A DNA stretch of 64,000 nt from Bradyrhizobium sp. CCBAU 53340 (GCF_015291645.1 NZ_CP030055.1:3224001-3288000), one strand, 5' to 3'. Counted from the first letter of the stretch, positions 19,031 through 28,584 are shown. Made by a program: numbers and translations. Notes: generated from the sequence alone by a model not told the origin.

Positions 19031-19512
19031 GATGCGGCTTTCTCCGCTCCTCGGGCAAGGAGCTCCGCCGCGCGCTCGACGGCCCGCAAAATTCTGAGGT
19101 GCGCCCCGCAGCGGCATAGATTGGGTTCTAGGGCAGCACGGATTTCCTGGCGATTGGGGCGCGGACGCCTATCAAGAAGCGCCTTTGCCGAAATCATCAT
19201 ACCGGACAGACAGTAGCCACACTGTCCAGCTTGTTCCTCGAGAAACGCCTGCTGTAGCGCGTGTGGCTCCCCGAGCTTACCAAGACCTTCCAAGGTCGTG
19301 ACCGGCCGCCCAACAGCTTGCAAGACCGTCGTCGTACATGAATAGGTCGGCTCCCCATCGAGGAGCACCATGCAAGCGCCGCACTGCTCTTGCCCACAGC
19401 CAAACCGCGCGCCAGTCAGCCTGAGATAGTTTCGCAACGCCGTCAGAAGTGGTGCGTCTTCTGCAATGTCGAGCTTTGCGAAGCGGCCATTGACTTCCAG
19501 TTCAACCATCAT
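19027..19512 (-). CDS. 2Fe-2S subunit of molybdenum hydroxylase (IorA-like)
   Basis: 161 residues. Plant-type 2Fe-2S domain with FGCGQEQCGACMVLLDG followed by a fourth Cys in YSCTTTV, then the second cluster motif CGYCLSGMMISA and NLCRCGAHLRILRAVERA. This is the electron-transfer subunit partnering the large subunit directly downstream, with a 4-bp ATGA overlap indicating translational coupling. All eight cluster cysteines are present. Promoter copy I lies on the same strand 450 bp upstream. Substrate is unknown, but isoquinoline, quinaldine, nicotinate or an aldehyde are the established choices for this two-subunit arrangement. Confidence 0.93.
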   Translation of the reverse strand: MMVELEVNGRFAKLDIAEDAPLLTALRNYLRLTGARFGCGQEQCGACMVLLDGEPTYSCTTTVLQAVGRPVTTLEGLGKLGEPHALQQAFLEEQAGQCGYCLSGMMISAKALLDRRPRPNRQEIRAALEPNLCRCGAHLRILRAVERAAELLARGAEKAAS

Positions 19513-19929
19513 TTTTCACCGACACTTGATTTATCTGCATAGCAACGACGGCAACCGTTCGATTTCGTCGGTAACGAAGGAGAGGGGCCTCGTAGTTCCA
19601 TAAGCGCGCTTGCTGTGCCGACGCCGGGATCGCGTGTCTGTGGTCCGATTGAGCCTACCCTCAGATATAGGGAAACCTTCGGCGGGCATGCCGAAGGTTT
19701 CCGTAGTCGCGCAAAACTTGGAGATGAGAGCCCATGCTCTCTTATAGGTTCGTTGCTCCCCGTCCTCGTAGTCCTAAGTGCAACCTCCTCGACCAAACTA
19801 TCTGATTTCGACTTACAACACGTGCCTTCAGCCTGACAGATTAGTGACCGCCGCCTTGTTTCTCACGCCTGCGGTTCGCATTCAGTTCGACTCTCTAGAT
19901 GTCGACAGTTTCGCGCGGGAGCAACCTGC
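19513..19929. other. Gene-free leader region of the 2Fe-2S gene with a long hairpin
   Basis: No protein-like frame. It holds the perfect hairpin at 19671-19702 listed separately and ends at promoter copy I. If the operon starts at copy I its leader would be over 400 bases long. Confidence 0.5.
19671..19702. repeat. Perfect 13-bp inverted repeat (hairpin)
   Basis: GGAAACCTTCGGC and its exact complement are separated by only six bases. Neither strand has a T-run after the stem, so it is not a standard terminator. If transcription starts at promoter copy I it lies in the leader of the 2Fe-2S gene. Confidence 0.7.
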
Positions 19930-19965
19930 CAAAAAATAGTACATGTACGATTTTGCGCGTGTCAA
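19930..19965 (-). promoter_or_regulatory. Tandem-repeat promoter, copy I (weaker)
   Basis: On the minus strand: TTGACA (19965-19960), then CGCGCAAAATCGTACATG and TACTAT as a possible -10 with an 18-bp spacer. The AAAATCG core is shared with copies A to D, while GTACATGTAC is a palindromic variant also seen near copies E and J. It points at the 2Fe-2S gene. Confidence 0.5.
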
Positions 19966-20147
19966 TGGTTTTGTGAGCCCCCCTGCCGGATAGGTCCGTG
20001 CAACTGCAGGCGCGTGGGCGAGCGTAGCTGACGGGTCACCAGTAGCTGGCACCCGGAACACCGCGTGCCAAACGCCGATCGACAAGTTGTCCTGTTCACT
20101 CCAACACACGTTGGCTTCGCCTTGATCGCCAGTCGTCGGGCTCTGCG

Positions 20148-21026
20148 TCATGAAGCAAGACTGCGTGCAATTGTCTCGAACGTGGCGGGCTCGCGACCCA
20201 GGAGCATGCGCATGACGTTGTTGTTGCCCAAAAAGCCGTGTCGATCGTAGTGCTCGTTCATGGCGTGCCAGTCTGCTAACCCTTCGGGAGAGCGGGCGGC
20301 GAGGCGGGGCGTCAATTTTACCTCGAACGTACGGATCTGAACCGGATCCAGCGATAGGCCGCGCAGGCGGCCAATCGTGCGCACCATATCTGCCATTGAA
20401 CCTTGCGTGCTGCTCAATTCATAGCTGGCGTATTCGTGGCCTCTCTCTGCGATCGACTTTACTCCGACCTCAGCCAATTCACGTAAATCTACGAGCGAGA
20501 ACAAGCGGTCGGGATTGAACGGGATTGGAATCCGCCCTGCCGGCGAGTTGCCGCCATAGGAGCGATATACCACCTGGGCGAACATCGCCGGCTGCAATAT
20601 GGTCCAACTCAGCGAGGTACTACGGATTGCGGCTTCCGCCTCGGCCTTTCGCATGTGATGGCGTAGGCCGGGCGTATGGGGATGAAGGACCGATACGTAT
20701 ACGAACTTCCTGACCTTTTCGTTCTCGGCGGCGCGCGCAACCGCTATAGCATACTGGGCTTCGGCACCGACCATGGCCGGGGGAATTAAATAGACCGCGT
20801 CCGCGCCCTTAAGAGCCGCTTGGATTGTTTCCACGTTTGAGAAGTCCGCGTGAACCACCTGGTCCGCAGAGCCGCCGATTACCCTGGCGCCCGAGTCGCT
20901 ATGTGTCGTCGCTCGCGTCCGAAACCCGGCCGCGCGTAGAGCGCGCAGCACGTATCCACCGCTGATGCCCGAAGCGCCGAAGACGACCACCAGTCGATTA
21001 TCCGCATGGCTGCGCTCCGAAAACAT
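20148..21026 (-). CDS. NmrA-like NAD(P)-binding protein (atypical SDR)
   Basis: About 292 residues from ATG 21026; a TTG eleven codons upstream with AGAGG before it (21059) is an alternative start. The N-terminal LVVVFGASGISGGYVLRALR is the glycine-rich nucleotide loop of atypical short-chain dehydrogenases. Further on are VHADFSNVETIQAALKGAD, FVYVSVLHPHTPG and WTILQPAMFAQV, typical of NmrA or NAD(P)H:quinone-reductase-like members. The classical catalytic Tyr-x-x-x-Lys is missing, as usual in this group, which may sense redox state or reduce quinones. It lies between two molybdenum hydroxylase genes on the same strand. Confidence 0.85.
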   Translation of the reverse strand: MFSERSHADNRLVVVFGASGISGGYVLRALRAAGFRTRATTHSDSGARVIGGSADQVVHADFSNVETIQAALKGADAVYLIPPAMVGAEAQYAIAVARAAENEKVRKFVYVSVLHPHTPGLRHHMRKAEAEAAIRSTSLSWTILQPAMFAQVVYRSYGGNSPAGRIPIPFNPDRLFSLVDLRELAEVGVKSIAERGHEYASYELSSTQGSMADMVRTIGRLRGLSLDPVQIRTFEVKLTPRLAARSPEGLADWHAMNEHYDRHGFLGNNNVMRMLLGREPATFETIARSLAS

Positions 21027-21264
21027 CACCTTTTCATCTTTCACATTATTGTCTTTCAAACAGGAAGCCTCTGCTCGAAGGGTTCCGTCGATGCGTGGCC
21101 GATATGAGAGGCCGAATGACGTGGTCGTGCGATGAATTCCTTGCGAGGAGCGAGACTAGCTCTATCTCCGGTGTTGTGGCGTGCTCACTGGCCATGGCGG
21201 CAATACGTCGGGCTGATGTTCAGGTTGACGGCACCAGCCCGCCAGGGCCTTTCGCTGCTAGCGC

Positions 21265-23424
21265 TTAAGCCTCTACGATCGGAAGTCGCTGGACGTGTTT
21301 GCCGGTCAGCTTCCGCCAAGCGTTCGCGACGGCGGGGCCGACCGGTGGCACGCCAGGTTCGCCTGCGCCGGTTGGCTTCTCGCCGGAATTGACTATCGAC
21401 ACTTCTACCTCGGGCATCTCATTGATGCGCAACACGCGATAGTCATTGAAGTTCGACTGTAGAACACTGCCGCCGTCCGCCAGTGCGATCTCACCGAACA
21501 GGACCGCGCCCAGTCCAAACGCGATACCACCTTCCATCTGAGCTCTAACCGAATTCGGGTTGACGACAACGCCGCAATCGACTGCACACCAGACTTTGTG
21601 CACGCGGGGGGTGCCGTCAGAATTACGCGACACTTGGGCAACCTCCGCGACGTGGGTACCGAAGGACTTGACCACTGCAACGCCCATCTGATGGCCTTCT
21701 GGGAGGCGCTTGCCCCAGTTTGCCATTTCCGCTGCGCGCCGCAGCACGCCTTTGTCACGCTCATCGGCAAGGTGTGCGAGGCGGCCCTGCACGGCATCCT
21801 TGCCTGCCATCTGCAACATCTCATCCACAAACGTCTCGACAGCAAAGCCGGTGTGTGTGTGTCCGACCGAACGCCAGAACATGGGCGGAACGGCCAGGAC
21901 AACATTGTGGGCCTTTACTCTCAGATTCGGGATGGCATAGGGCAGATCGTCGGCGCCTTCTACCATGAAGTGCTCAACATCTTCGCCAGGAGTGAGACGC
22001 TGGCCGACAATCGCATGATCCCAGCCGACGATCATGCCCTTGCTGTCAATGGCGCCCCGCAAGTTATGGAGGAACATCGGCCGATAAAAACCTCCACGGA
22101 TGTCGTCTTCACGGGTGTGGAAGTGCTTGACGGGCCGGTTTCCTCCAGCCGCTTTGAACACCTCTGCGGCGTGGCTCATGCCGGGGCCACCGAAGGTAGT
22201 TCGGCGACCAAATCCGCCCCCGGTGAGCTGAGCGTTGAGGCGGATCTTGGAAGGATCGAGCCCGAGCACTTTGGCCGCCGCCTTCAAATCGACGCCAGGC
22301 ATTTGCGAGCCGCAGAATATGTCGAGCCTACCATCGTCCCGCGGCACGAACAGCTCGTCCATCGGCTCCATTGGTGCGTGCGCTAGGAAAGGAAAAAGAA
22401 TGCGGGACTCGTGCGTTCGGACGCTTTTGTCCGCCAACACTCTGTCGACATCGCCCGTTTTGACGGCGACTATACCTGCTTCTCCCAGTTTCTCGGCATA
22501 GGCGGCCGCCAATTGTTGGGAGCTCCGCGTCTCCGCCTTCGACAGATTCCATTCGACCTTGAGCAGGTCGCGCGCCTTGATAGCCGTGTAGGTATCGGTC
22601 GCATAAACCGCAACGCCTGTGGAAACCGCCTTCACATCGACCACGCCCGGAACCTTACGCGCTTCTGAATCATCGAACGACCGCACGCTGGCGCCGAATT
22701 GATCGGGGTGCTTGACCAATGCCACCACCATGTTCTCGGCTTCGAGATCCAAGGTGAACACCGCTTTGCCCGTCGTTTTGTCAGGGATGTCCAGCCGCGG
22801 AAGCTCCCGGCCAATCAACCGGAAATTCCTAGCATCCTTCAGCACTGGATCGGCTGGCGGGGTCTGCTTTGCCGCTCGCTCCGCGAATGCGCCGAAGTCG
22901 CCCTTCCTTCCGGAGGCGGAGTGCCCGATCACGCCCTTCGAAACAGTAATTTCGGCCGCCGGTACGCTCCACTCCTGCGCCGCTGCAGCCACCAACATGG
23001 CGCGGGCCGTGGCGCCGGCTTTACGATATTGCTCATACGAGTTGGCTATGCCGGAAGAACCAAAAGTCCCCTGCAGGAATATGTTCCGACTGACCAGTAT
23101 GAGATTGGCGTAGACCTTGTCATCGATAGGTGAATGAACGACCCTAATCTGCGACCAGTCGGCGTCGAGTTCCTCGGCAACGAGAGCGGCCAAACCTGAA
23201 TGGATTCCCTGACCCCATTCGAGATGTTTTGAGAGGATAGTAATCGTGCTGTCCGGTCCCACCTTGACGAAGGAATTCATGGAAGAATGTCCGGCCGGGC
23301 CGCCTGGAAGAGCGTCTAAAAGTGCGGCGCGGGCCATGCCCTTCGGCATCACGGCAAAGCCAATGACGAGGCCGACGCCCCCAAGGAACGTTCTGCGCGA
23401 GGAAGGAAGGTCTTGAACGCTCAT
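21265..23424 (-). CDS. Tat-exported molybdenum hydroxylase large subunit without 2Fe-2S partner
   Basis: 719 residues with a twin-arginine signal (SSRRTFLGGVGLVIGFAVMP, residues 8-27). The body is of IorB/aldehyde-dehydrogenase type: LSKHLEWGQGIHSGLAALVA, GGGFGRRTTFGG in the molybdopterin pocket, and PTGAGEPGVPPVGPAVANA with the catalytic Glu near the C-terminus. Such proteins oxidise aldehydes or hydroxylate heterocycles in the periplasm. No 2Fe-2S gene adjoins it; the nearest is at 19027-19512, in another transcript unit beyond the NmrA-like gene. It may share that subunit, or its own was lost. The protein is full length. Confidence 0.9.
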   Translation of the reverse strand: MSVQDLPSSRRTFLGGVGLVIGFAVMPKGMARAALLDALPGGPAGHSSMNSFVKVGPDSTITILSKHLEWGQGIHSGLAALVAEELDADWSQIRVVHSPIDDKVYANLILVSRNIFLQGTFGSSGIANSYEQYRKAGATARAMLVAAAAQEWSVPAAEITVSKGVIGHSASGRKGDFGAFAERAAKQTPPADPVLKDARNFRLIGRELPRLDIPDKTTGKAVFTLDLEAENMVVALVKHPDQFGASVRSFDDSEARKVPGVVDVKAVSTGVAVYATDTYTAIKARDLLKVEWNLSKAETRSSQQLAAAYAEKLGEAGIVAVKTGDVDRVLADKSVRTHESRILFPFLAHAPMEPMDELFVPRDDGRLDIFCGSQMPGVDLKAAAKVLGLDPSKIRLNAQLTGGGFGRRTTFGGPGMSHAAEVFKAAGGNRPVKHFHTREDDIRGGFYRPMFLHNLRGAIDSKGMIVGWDHAIVGQRLTPGEDVEHFMVEGADDLPYAIPNLRVKAHNVVLAVPPMFWRSVGHTHTGFAVETFVDEMLQMAGKDAVQGRLAHLADERDKGVLRRAAEMANWGKRLPEGHQMGVAVVKSFGTHVAEVAQVSRNSDGTPRVHKVWCAVDCGVVVNPNSVRAQMEGGIAFGLGAVLFGEIALADGGSVLQSNFNDYRVLRINEMPEVEVSIVNSGEKPTGAGEPGVPPVGPAVANAWRKLTGKHVQRLPIVEA

Positions 23425-23827
23425 CGCACCATCTCTCTATGTTTGCCGAAGGACTTCGTTGCAGGGATCACACCTGTATGAAATGGGTCTATTATTGCCG
23501 TCGACACTATCTCAAAGACGCCGCGATATGGTCCGCGTGCAGATTCCGAAATTGCAGACCTAATTCGGCGTTGCAGGTGCCAAGAGGATATATTGTAGGC
23601 CAAGCGAATGTTTGTCGTTTTCCGGCCGTTTACGCGCAGGTTGTGCGCCTAACGCGCTGAATATATCGCGCGATTGGCGAAATGAGCCACAAACCGCCGA
23701 ATTGACGTCCTGCTGAATGGCGCGTGATGGCGGCAATCGATACGGCAGTGTTCGCTCTTGGAACTGCGACATATCTTGGCTCTCTAGTAATAGCGCCATG
23801 AGCTGGTTAAGCAGGTGCTTGGACGCG
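23425..23827. other. Gene-free region between two minus-strand genes
   Basis: About 400 bp without a convincing frame. It must hold the promoter of the large subunit starting at 23424, but no copy of the tandem-repeat promoter was found here and no clear terminator for the esterase gene. Confidence 0.45.
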
Positions 23828-25372
23828 CTAGGTCCGATGAGCGCGATTAGCAAATTCGAACATGTCGAGCCGCGCAGTCGTGCGGTCAGATTCGGTTATC
23901 GCGCCCGACTCGTTGAAGTTCATGATGGCGTTAGGTTCAGTCGAACTAGCTGTCCATTGTGGCAAACCACAGCCGTTAGGATCGCCTGTCTTCACGAAAT
24001 TGATCCAATATCCGTTCATGGCCTTTGCCATCTTCCGGTCGTCATCCGTGAAAGTTAGAGGCTCGTTGAAGAGGGTACTCGTCCAGTCTGCTCCCATTGA
24101 TGTCGCAGGAGTTTGCGACAGGTTGTCGAGCATAAAGGGCAGCTCGGAAGCATGTAGAGCTCCGGCAATCTTGGCACGAAGGGCATATGCCCTATACGAA
24201 AAGCGGTATGAATAGACGGGCTGTCTCAGTTTCGCGAAAGAGCGGGCGACCGCGCGAGTTGGTTCGTAGTAGAGCGCCTCGGTCAACAGGCGCGCGGCTC
24301 GCTCCGGCTCGGGGTATAGCGATTCGAAAGCTCGGAGCAGCGGCTCACGATTGGCGCCCAAACTGCCAAGAAGTCCCTCTAAATCGATGCCTCCAAGAAA
24401 TACCCGTGCTTCGTAATCAGTCGTGCCAACGATGATCGGAACAGGGCTGAACGCCCCTTTCTCGAAAGCGCGCCCGAACGAGTCAGTCATGATCTTCCCG
24501 TCGATCATGGGGCCAGCGAATGTTGTGCGCTGGGGCGAGTTTTGTCCGAGCCCGCTGACGATCGTCTCGCCGGGTAAGGCCCGTAGGCCTGCTGCATCGA
24601 GTTGCCCCAATCGAAAGTGTTCTAAAAAAGCCTCGCCCAGCGATTCGCCCGTACGCGCCACTCCCGCCTGATGATGCAGCGGGGGCTCTCGATGCATTCC
24701 GTGCGTCGACGATTGCAAGATGGCTTTCTGAAAGAGCCCTCTGGCTTGGGGGGCTATCAGCATTGCCGCAACGCTGCGCGCGCCGGCCGACTCGCCGCAG
24801 ATCGTGACGTTCTCGGGATCTCCACCAAATGCTGAGATATTGCGCTTCACCCAGCGAAGCGCCGCAATTTGGTCCATGAAACCGTAGTTTCCGAGCGGCT
24901 CGTTGGTGTGCGCTTGCGTCAGTGAGGGATGGGCGAAGAATCCGAAGCGACCGAGCCGGTAGTTGAAGGACACGAAAAGAATCCCCGCGTTCGCGAATGG
25001 CGTGCCGTCGTAAAGCAGGGTGCCACTCCCTCCATTGAAGAAGCCGCCTCCGGGAATAAACACCATCACTGGACGCTTGGTCCTCTGGGATCCGTAGGGG
25101 CGCCACACGTTGATAGTAAGGCAGTCCTCGCTTGTTCCGTTCACGGGTGGCGTGAATGGAACGTCCGATTGAAAGCATGCTGGGCCAAACTCGTCGGCGG
25201 TGCGAATGCCCTGCCAAGAGATCGCGGCTTGCGGTGGCCGCCAGCGCAATGGCCCCAGGGGCGGCGCTGCATAGGGTATCCCCCTGAATACCTCGGTCCC
25301 TTCCTGTGAAATCCCACGGACCTTACCAGAATCGAGTGCAACGACTGGCCCGCTGGCTGCGTTAGACGCCAT
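23828..25372 (-). CDS. Type B carboxylesterase
   Basis: 514 residues from ATG 25372, which has GGAGG five bases upstream; the frame is open 39 codons further but without a ribosome site. Alpha/beta hydrolase of the carboxylesterase type B family: GKVRGISQEGTEVFRGIPYA at the N-terminus, SEDCLTINVWRP, the oxyanion hole in FIPGGGFFNGG, the nucleophile Ser in TICGESAGARS, and the His-containing GALHASELPFM near the C-terminus. It hydrolyses esters, here possibly an aromatic carboxylic ester or a carbamate, to release the acid that downstream oxygenases use. No signal peptide is visible. It is divergent from lpxK. Confidence 0.92.
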   Translation of the reverse strand: MASNAASGPVVALDSGKVRGISQEGTEVFRGIPYAAPPLGPLRWRPPQAAISWQGIRTADEFGPACFQSDVPFTPPVNGTSEDCLTINVWRPYGSQRTKRPVMVFIPGGGFFNGGSGTLLYDGTPFANAGILFVSFNYRLGRFGFFAHPSLTQAHTNEPLGNYGFMDQIAALRWVKRNISAFGGDPENVTICGESAGARSVAAMLIAPQARGLFQKAILQSSTHGMHREPPLHHQAGVARTGESLGEAFLEHFRLGQLDAAGLRALPGETIVSGLGQNSPQRTTFAGPMIDGKIMTDSFGRAFEKGAFSPVPIIVGTTDYEARVFLGGIDLEGLLGSLGANREPLLRAFESLYPEPERAARLLTEALYYEPTRAVARSFAKLRQPVYSYRFSYRAYALRAKIAGALHASELPFMLDNLSQTPATSMGADWTSTLFNEPLTFTDDDRKMAKAMNGYWINFVKTGDPNGCGLPQWTASSTEPNAIMNFNESGAITESDRTTARLDMFEFANRAHRT

Positions 25373-25587
25373 CGGCTCCTCCATTTTCGAATGCGTCCCG
25401 CCAGCTGCGTCTCGCCACGAGTTCTTCTCGAGAAATTGCGGACGACGATGTCCAATTTTGCTCCGGACCGAAGGAAGGCGCGTCTTCATAAGTTCGGTAC
25501 TGCTCCAATATGAAGCAGGGGCTCGCCGCTGGTTTCATCTGTTCCGCAAGGCCCAGCCTAAGCGGCCACGGCCAGCGTGGGCTATTT

Positions 25588-25624
25588 TTGACATATGACA
25601 AATTCGGACATATTGCAATTTGAT
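25588..25624 (+). promoter_or_regulatory. Tandem-repeat promoter, copy B (lpxK)
   Basis: -35 TTGACA at 25588-25593, 17-bp spacer, -10 TATTGC at 25611-25616. The direct repeats are nearly perfect: GACATATGACAAATT then GACATATTGCAATTT. It points at lpxK, whose ATG is 144 bp after the -10, and lies 215 bp upstream of the divergent esterase. Confidence 0.78.
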
Positions 25625-25759
25625 CTCGCTCGTTCTTTCTTTCGGGATTTCGATCTCTAGATCGGGTTCAAGCCACGGTCGCGCGACTCGCGTTGAGTCC
25701 GACATCGCCCGCGCTTGAGCTCTGTCCGCTGCGCCTTCAGATCGACATGGGAGCCAACA

Positions 25760-26815
25760 ATGCATGAGCCTGCCTTCTGGTACCAGCCACGCTCGCCGTT
25801 GTCGTATTTGCTCCGCCCGTTAGGAGGGCTATATGGCGCAATCGCCGCCCGGCGTATGGCGCGTGAGGGCCTCGAACCTTGCATCCCCGTGATCTGCGTC
25901 GGGAATTACCACGCCGGCGGCGCAGGCAAGACCCCGACCGTGCTCGCATTGACAAGCCTCTTGCGTGAGCTCGGCGAGAGCCCAGCTGTGGTGAGCCGCG
26001 GTTACCGTGGCCGGCTAAGGGGCCCAGTAATGGTCGATCGCCAGCATCACAACGCCTCCGATGTCGGCGATGAGCCGCTGATGATGGTGAATGAACTGCC
26101 AGTCGCGGTGGCGCGAAACCGTCTCGGCGGCGTCGCGCTCGCCAAGTCTCAGGGCGCGACCGCCATTTTACTCGACGACGGCTTTCAGGACCCGCGCATC
26201 ATGAAAGATGCCGCGCTAATTGTGATCGACAGCGAACGTGGCCTTGGCAACGGCCAGGTGTTTCCGGCGGGTCCGCTTCGCGGGCCGCTGAAACCGCAGA
26301 TCGCGCGAACTGATGCGTTGGTCCTGATAGGCGATGGTCATGCCGCGGACTATGTGGCGGCTGAGATCGCGATGCGCGACAAGCCGGTCCTGCGCGCGCG
26401 TCTGAAGCCTGACTCCGCCACGGTTGCCAAGCTGGTCGGCAAGCGGGTCCTGGCATTTGCCGGCATCGGGGATCCCGAGCGCTTCTTCCGAATCCTACGG
26501 TCGAACGGCATCGAGGTCGCATGCACGCATCGCTTCACAGACCATCACATGTTCTCCAAGGCCGATATTGAAGCGCTCTCCGCCAGGGCGAAGCGCGAGC
26601 AGCTCACGCTTGTGACCACGGAAAAGGATCTTGCGCGACTGCTCGGCAGCAATCTGTACGACCAGGCCATGCCTTTCGCGGTCGAGATCGAGTTCGACGA
26701 TCCGGCAGGGCTCCGGGCAGCGATCAGCACTTATCTGTACAGGGCCCGCGAACGGTGTCGCTTGGCTGAGCGGCTTCAGGCCAGCGTCCACGCGCTGGCC
26801 GGTTTCACCGTCTGA
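25760..26815 (+). CDS. lpxK: Tetraacyldisaccharide 4'-kinase
   Basis: 351 residues from ATG 25760, preceded by GGGAGCC. LpxK phosphorylates the 4' position of tetraacyldisaccharide 1-phosphate in lipid A synthesis at the inner membrane. The N-terminus MHEPAFWYQPRSPLSYLLRP is typical, with the Walker A motif VGNYHAGGAGKTPT at 47-60, LLDDGFQDPRI as the LpxK signature and the C-terminal TDHHMFSKADIEALSARA. The gene looks intact. It is out of place among catabolic genes, standing alone rather than next to other lipid A genes, and it follows a copy of the tandem-repeat promoter. It is probably a second lpxK or one acquired with the island. Confidence 0.93.
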   Translation: MHEPAFWYQPRSPLSYLLRPLGGLYGAIAARRMAREGLEPCIPVICVGNYHAGGAGKTPTVLALTSLLRELGESPAVVSRGYRGRLRGPVMVDRQHHNASDVGDEPLMMVNELPVAVARNRLGGVALAKSQGATAILLDDGFQDPRIMKDAALIVIDSERGLGNGQVFPAGPLRGPLKPQIARTDALVLIGDGHAADYVAAEIAMRDKPVLRARLKPDSATVAKLVGKRVLAFAGIGDPERFFRILRSNGIEVACTHRFTDHHMFSKADIEALSARAKREQLTLVTTEKDLARLLGSNLYDQAMPFAVEIEFDDPAGLRAAISTYLYRARERCRLAERLQASVHALAGFTV

Positions 26816-27153
26816 ACCACGCGCGTTCGAATTTCGCGAGCGTGCTCGTAGCGACTGCTTGCAAGGCTGTTCACTGTTCTCGAACGCGCTCCACAGCAAC
26901 GCTCGTAACGCGATGACTATAGCGATGCGACTACCGTATTCGGTACCGCGTAGCGTCTGCAATATGCGCGCGACAAATGCGTATCGATGGACGCCGGGGA
27001 TTGATCGCGCCACGATCAATCCTGAGAACGGTTCCCATCCTTTGATCGATGGTTTCGTCGAGATCCGGCGCCAGCCGCGCTTCCCTACGAACTTCGGAGC
27101 TTTCTGTTGTTGCTCTCGCACGCGCGCCGACGCTTTGCCGCCGCGCGTTATTC
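26816..27153. other. Gene-free region before promoter copy C
   Basis: No frame with protein character except a long upstream extension of the M24 frame that lies outside any family match. Nothing else recognised. Confidence 0.45.
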
Positions 27154-27188
27154 TTGACATATATCAAAATCGGACATATTACAATTTC
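27154..27188 (+). promoter_or_regulatory. Tandem-repeat promoter, copy C (M24 and ABC operon)
   Basis: -35 TTGACA at 27154-27159, 17-bp spacer, -10 TATTAC at 27177-27182. The repeats read GACATATATCAAAAT and GACATATTACAATTT, 17 bp apart, the best copy in the window. The M24 gene starts 72 bp after the -10 and an ABC importer follows. Confidence 0.8.
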
Positions 27189-27254
27189 GCGGCATCCGGG
27201 TCCATCGTGGCATCGGATGCGGCGCCGACTTCCTATTTTGTTGAGAGGCTCCCC

Positions 27255-28574
27255 ATGTCGATGCCGGCGTTCATGCCAACTGCGCGCGCAATTCCTTCGG
27301 ATGCAGTACCGACAAGTGCGCTCAAGCAGTATGTACCGCATCTCAGCATCGCCGAGCGGGATAGGCGATGGGCCCAGGCCAGGAGCAGGATGATGTTTGC
27401 CGAGCTGGACGCCCTGGTCTTTCTCGGCAACGACATTTACTTCGGCATGGGCATGGCAAACCTCAGGTACATGTTTCAGCTGGATGCGCAGATCGGGGGC
27501 GATGCTCTCTTCCCAGCCGTAGGTGATCCGGTTGTCTGGACCGGCATCATTCACATGAACCGGCCGTTCAATCCCTTCGCGGCGATCCAGGATTGGGTTT
27601 CCGACGTTCGCGGGCGCGCCGGAATATCGGGGATCGTCGACGAGTTGCGCGGTCGCCGTCTTGAGCGCGCGCGAATTGGGCTGGTGGGCTTTTCGTCGAC
27701 CATTCAGCGTACCCCGACCTTGCTGCACCGAGAGGTCGAGGCTCTCAAGTCGTCCCTACCGGGTGCGACCTTTGTTGACGCCGGCTGGCTCATCGAGGAG
27801 ATGCGCGTCGTCAAGAGCGAAGAGGAGATTGGCATGCTACGCAAGGCGGGTGGTATCGCCCGCAAGGCCGTAGACGCTCTGATCGCTACCGCTCGCCCGG
27901 GAGTACCTGAGGCGGTTGTGTTTGCAGAGATGATCAAGACGCAGATCGCGAACGGCGCCGAACCCAACATCTTCAATCTGTGGGCGGCCGGCCCCGTCGA
28001 GCACCCCGCGAACGAACTATGGCACACCCTGCATGGGTCGGATCAGCCGATTGCGCCGACCATGCGCCCGTTGGCTTCGGGCGATATCATCATATCGGAA
28101 CTCCACACCAAGTACGGCGGCTATCGCTGCCATACCGAATACACGGTGTATCTCGGCCGCCAGGCGCCGAAGCAATTGCTTCGCATCTGGGATGTCGCAG
28201 TCGAGTGTCTGCAGGTTAGTAAAACCGCATTGACGCGAGGCCGGACCATTCGTGAAGCCGTTGCAATGATCCGCAAGCCGGCCGAGGCGGCAGGACTAGA
28301 CTGGGTCGAACTCGGTTTCCACGCCATGGGAACGGCGTCGCCCGAACACCCCAGCGTGGTCTACCCAAGCGGGTACGGCGTTGATGCAATCAACGGTGCG
28401 CGGGTCGACGATATGGAGCTCGAAGTTGGGATGGCCTTTGGGAACAACATCAACCTGCACGACTCAAACTGGAAGGTCGATGTCGGGGTGATGCTGGCAG
28501 ATTTCATGGTTGTTCGCGACAAAGAGGCCGAGGTGCTGGTCAATACGCCTCTCGAGTTGGCTCAGATCGCCTAG
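27255..28574 (+). CDS. Creatinase/Xaa-Pro peptidase-fold (M24) protein lacking metal ligands
   Basis: 439 residues from ATG 27255; the frame is open upstream, but across promoter copy C. It has an N-terminal creatinase-like domain (about 1-190) and a C-terminal pita-bread domain. In metal-dependent aminopeptidases the second domain carries D-D-H-E-E. Here the first Asp position is in ISELHTKYGGY (Glu), the second in CHTEYT (His), the His is kept in FHAMGTASPEHP, and the Glu of the FxIEP motif is Asn in FGNNINLHD. It is therefore probably metal-free, like creatinase, acting as an amidohydrolase on a C-N bond. It heads the operon of an ABC importer that may bring in its substrate. Confidence 0.85.
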   Translation: MSMPAFMPTARAIPSDAVPTSALKQYVPHLSIAERDRRWAQARSRMMFAELDALVFLGNDIYFGMGMANLRYMFQLDAQIGGDALFPAVGDPVVWTGIIHMNRPFNPFAAIQDWVSDVRGRAGISGIVDELRGRRLERARIGLVGFSSTIQRTPTLLHREVEALKSSLPGATFVDAGWLIEEMRVVKSEEEIGMLRKAGGIARKAVDALIATARPGVPEAVVFAEMIKTQIANGAEPNIFNLWAAGPVEHPANELWHTLHGSDQPIAPTMRPLASGDIIISELHTKYGGYRCHTEYTVYLGRQAPKQLLRIWDVAVECLQVSKTALTRGRTIREAVAMIRKPAEAAGLDWVELGFHAMGTASPEHPSVVYPSGYGVDAINGARVDDMELEVGMAFGNNINLHDSNWKVDVGVMLADFMVVRDKEAEVLVNTPLELAQIA

Positions 28575-28584
28575 GCTTCATCGC

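Noticed and set aside
26631..27254. Upstream 208 codons of the M24 frame, which would make a 647-residue protein
   Set aside because: They run over promoter copy C and overlap the lpxK end; the family begins at 27255.
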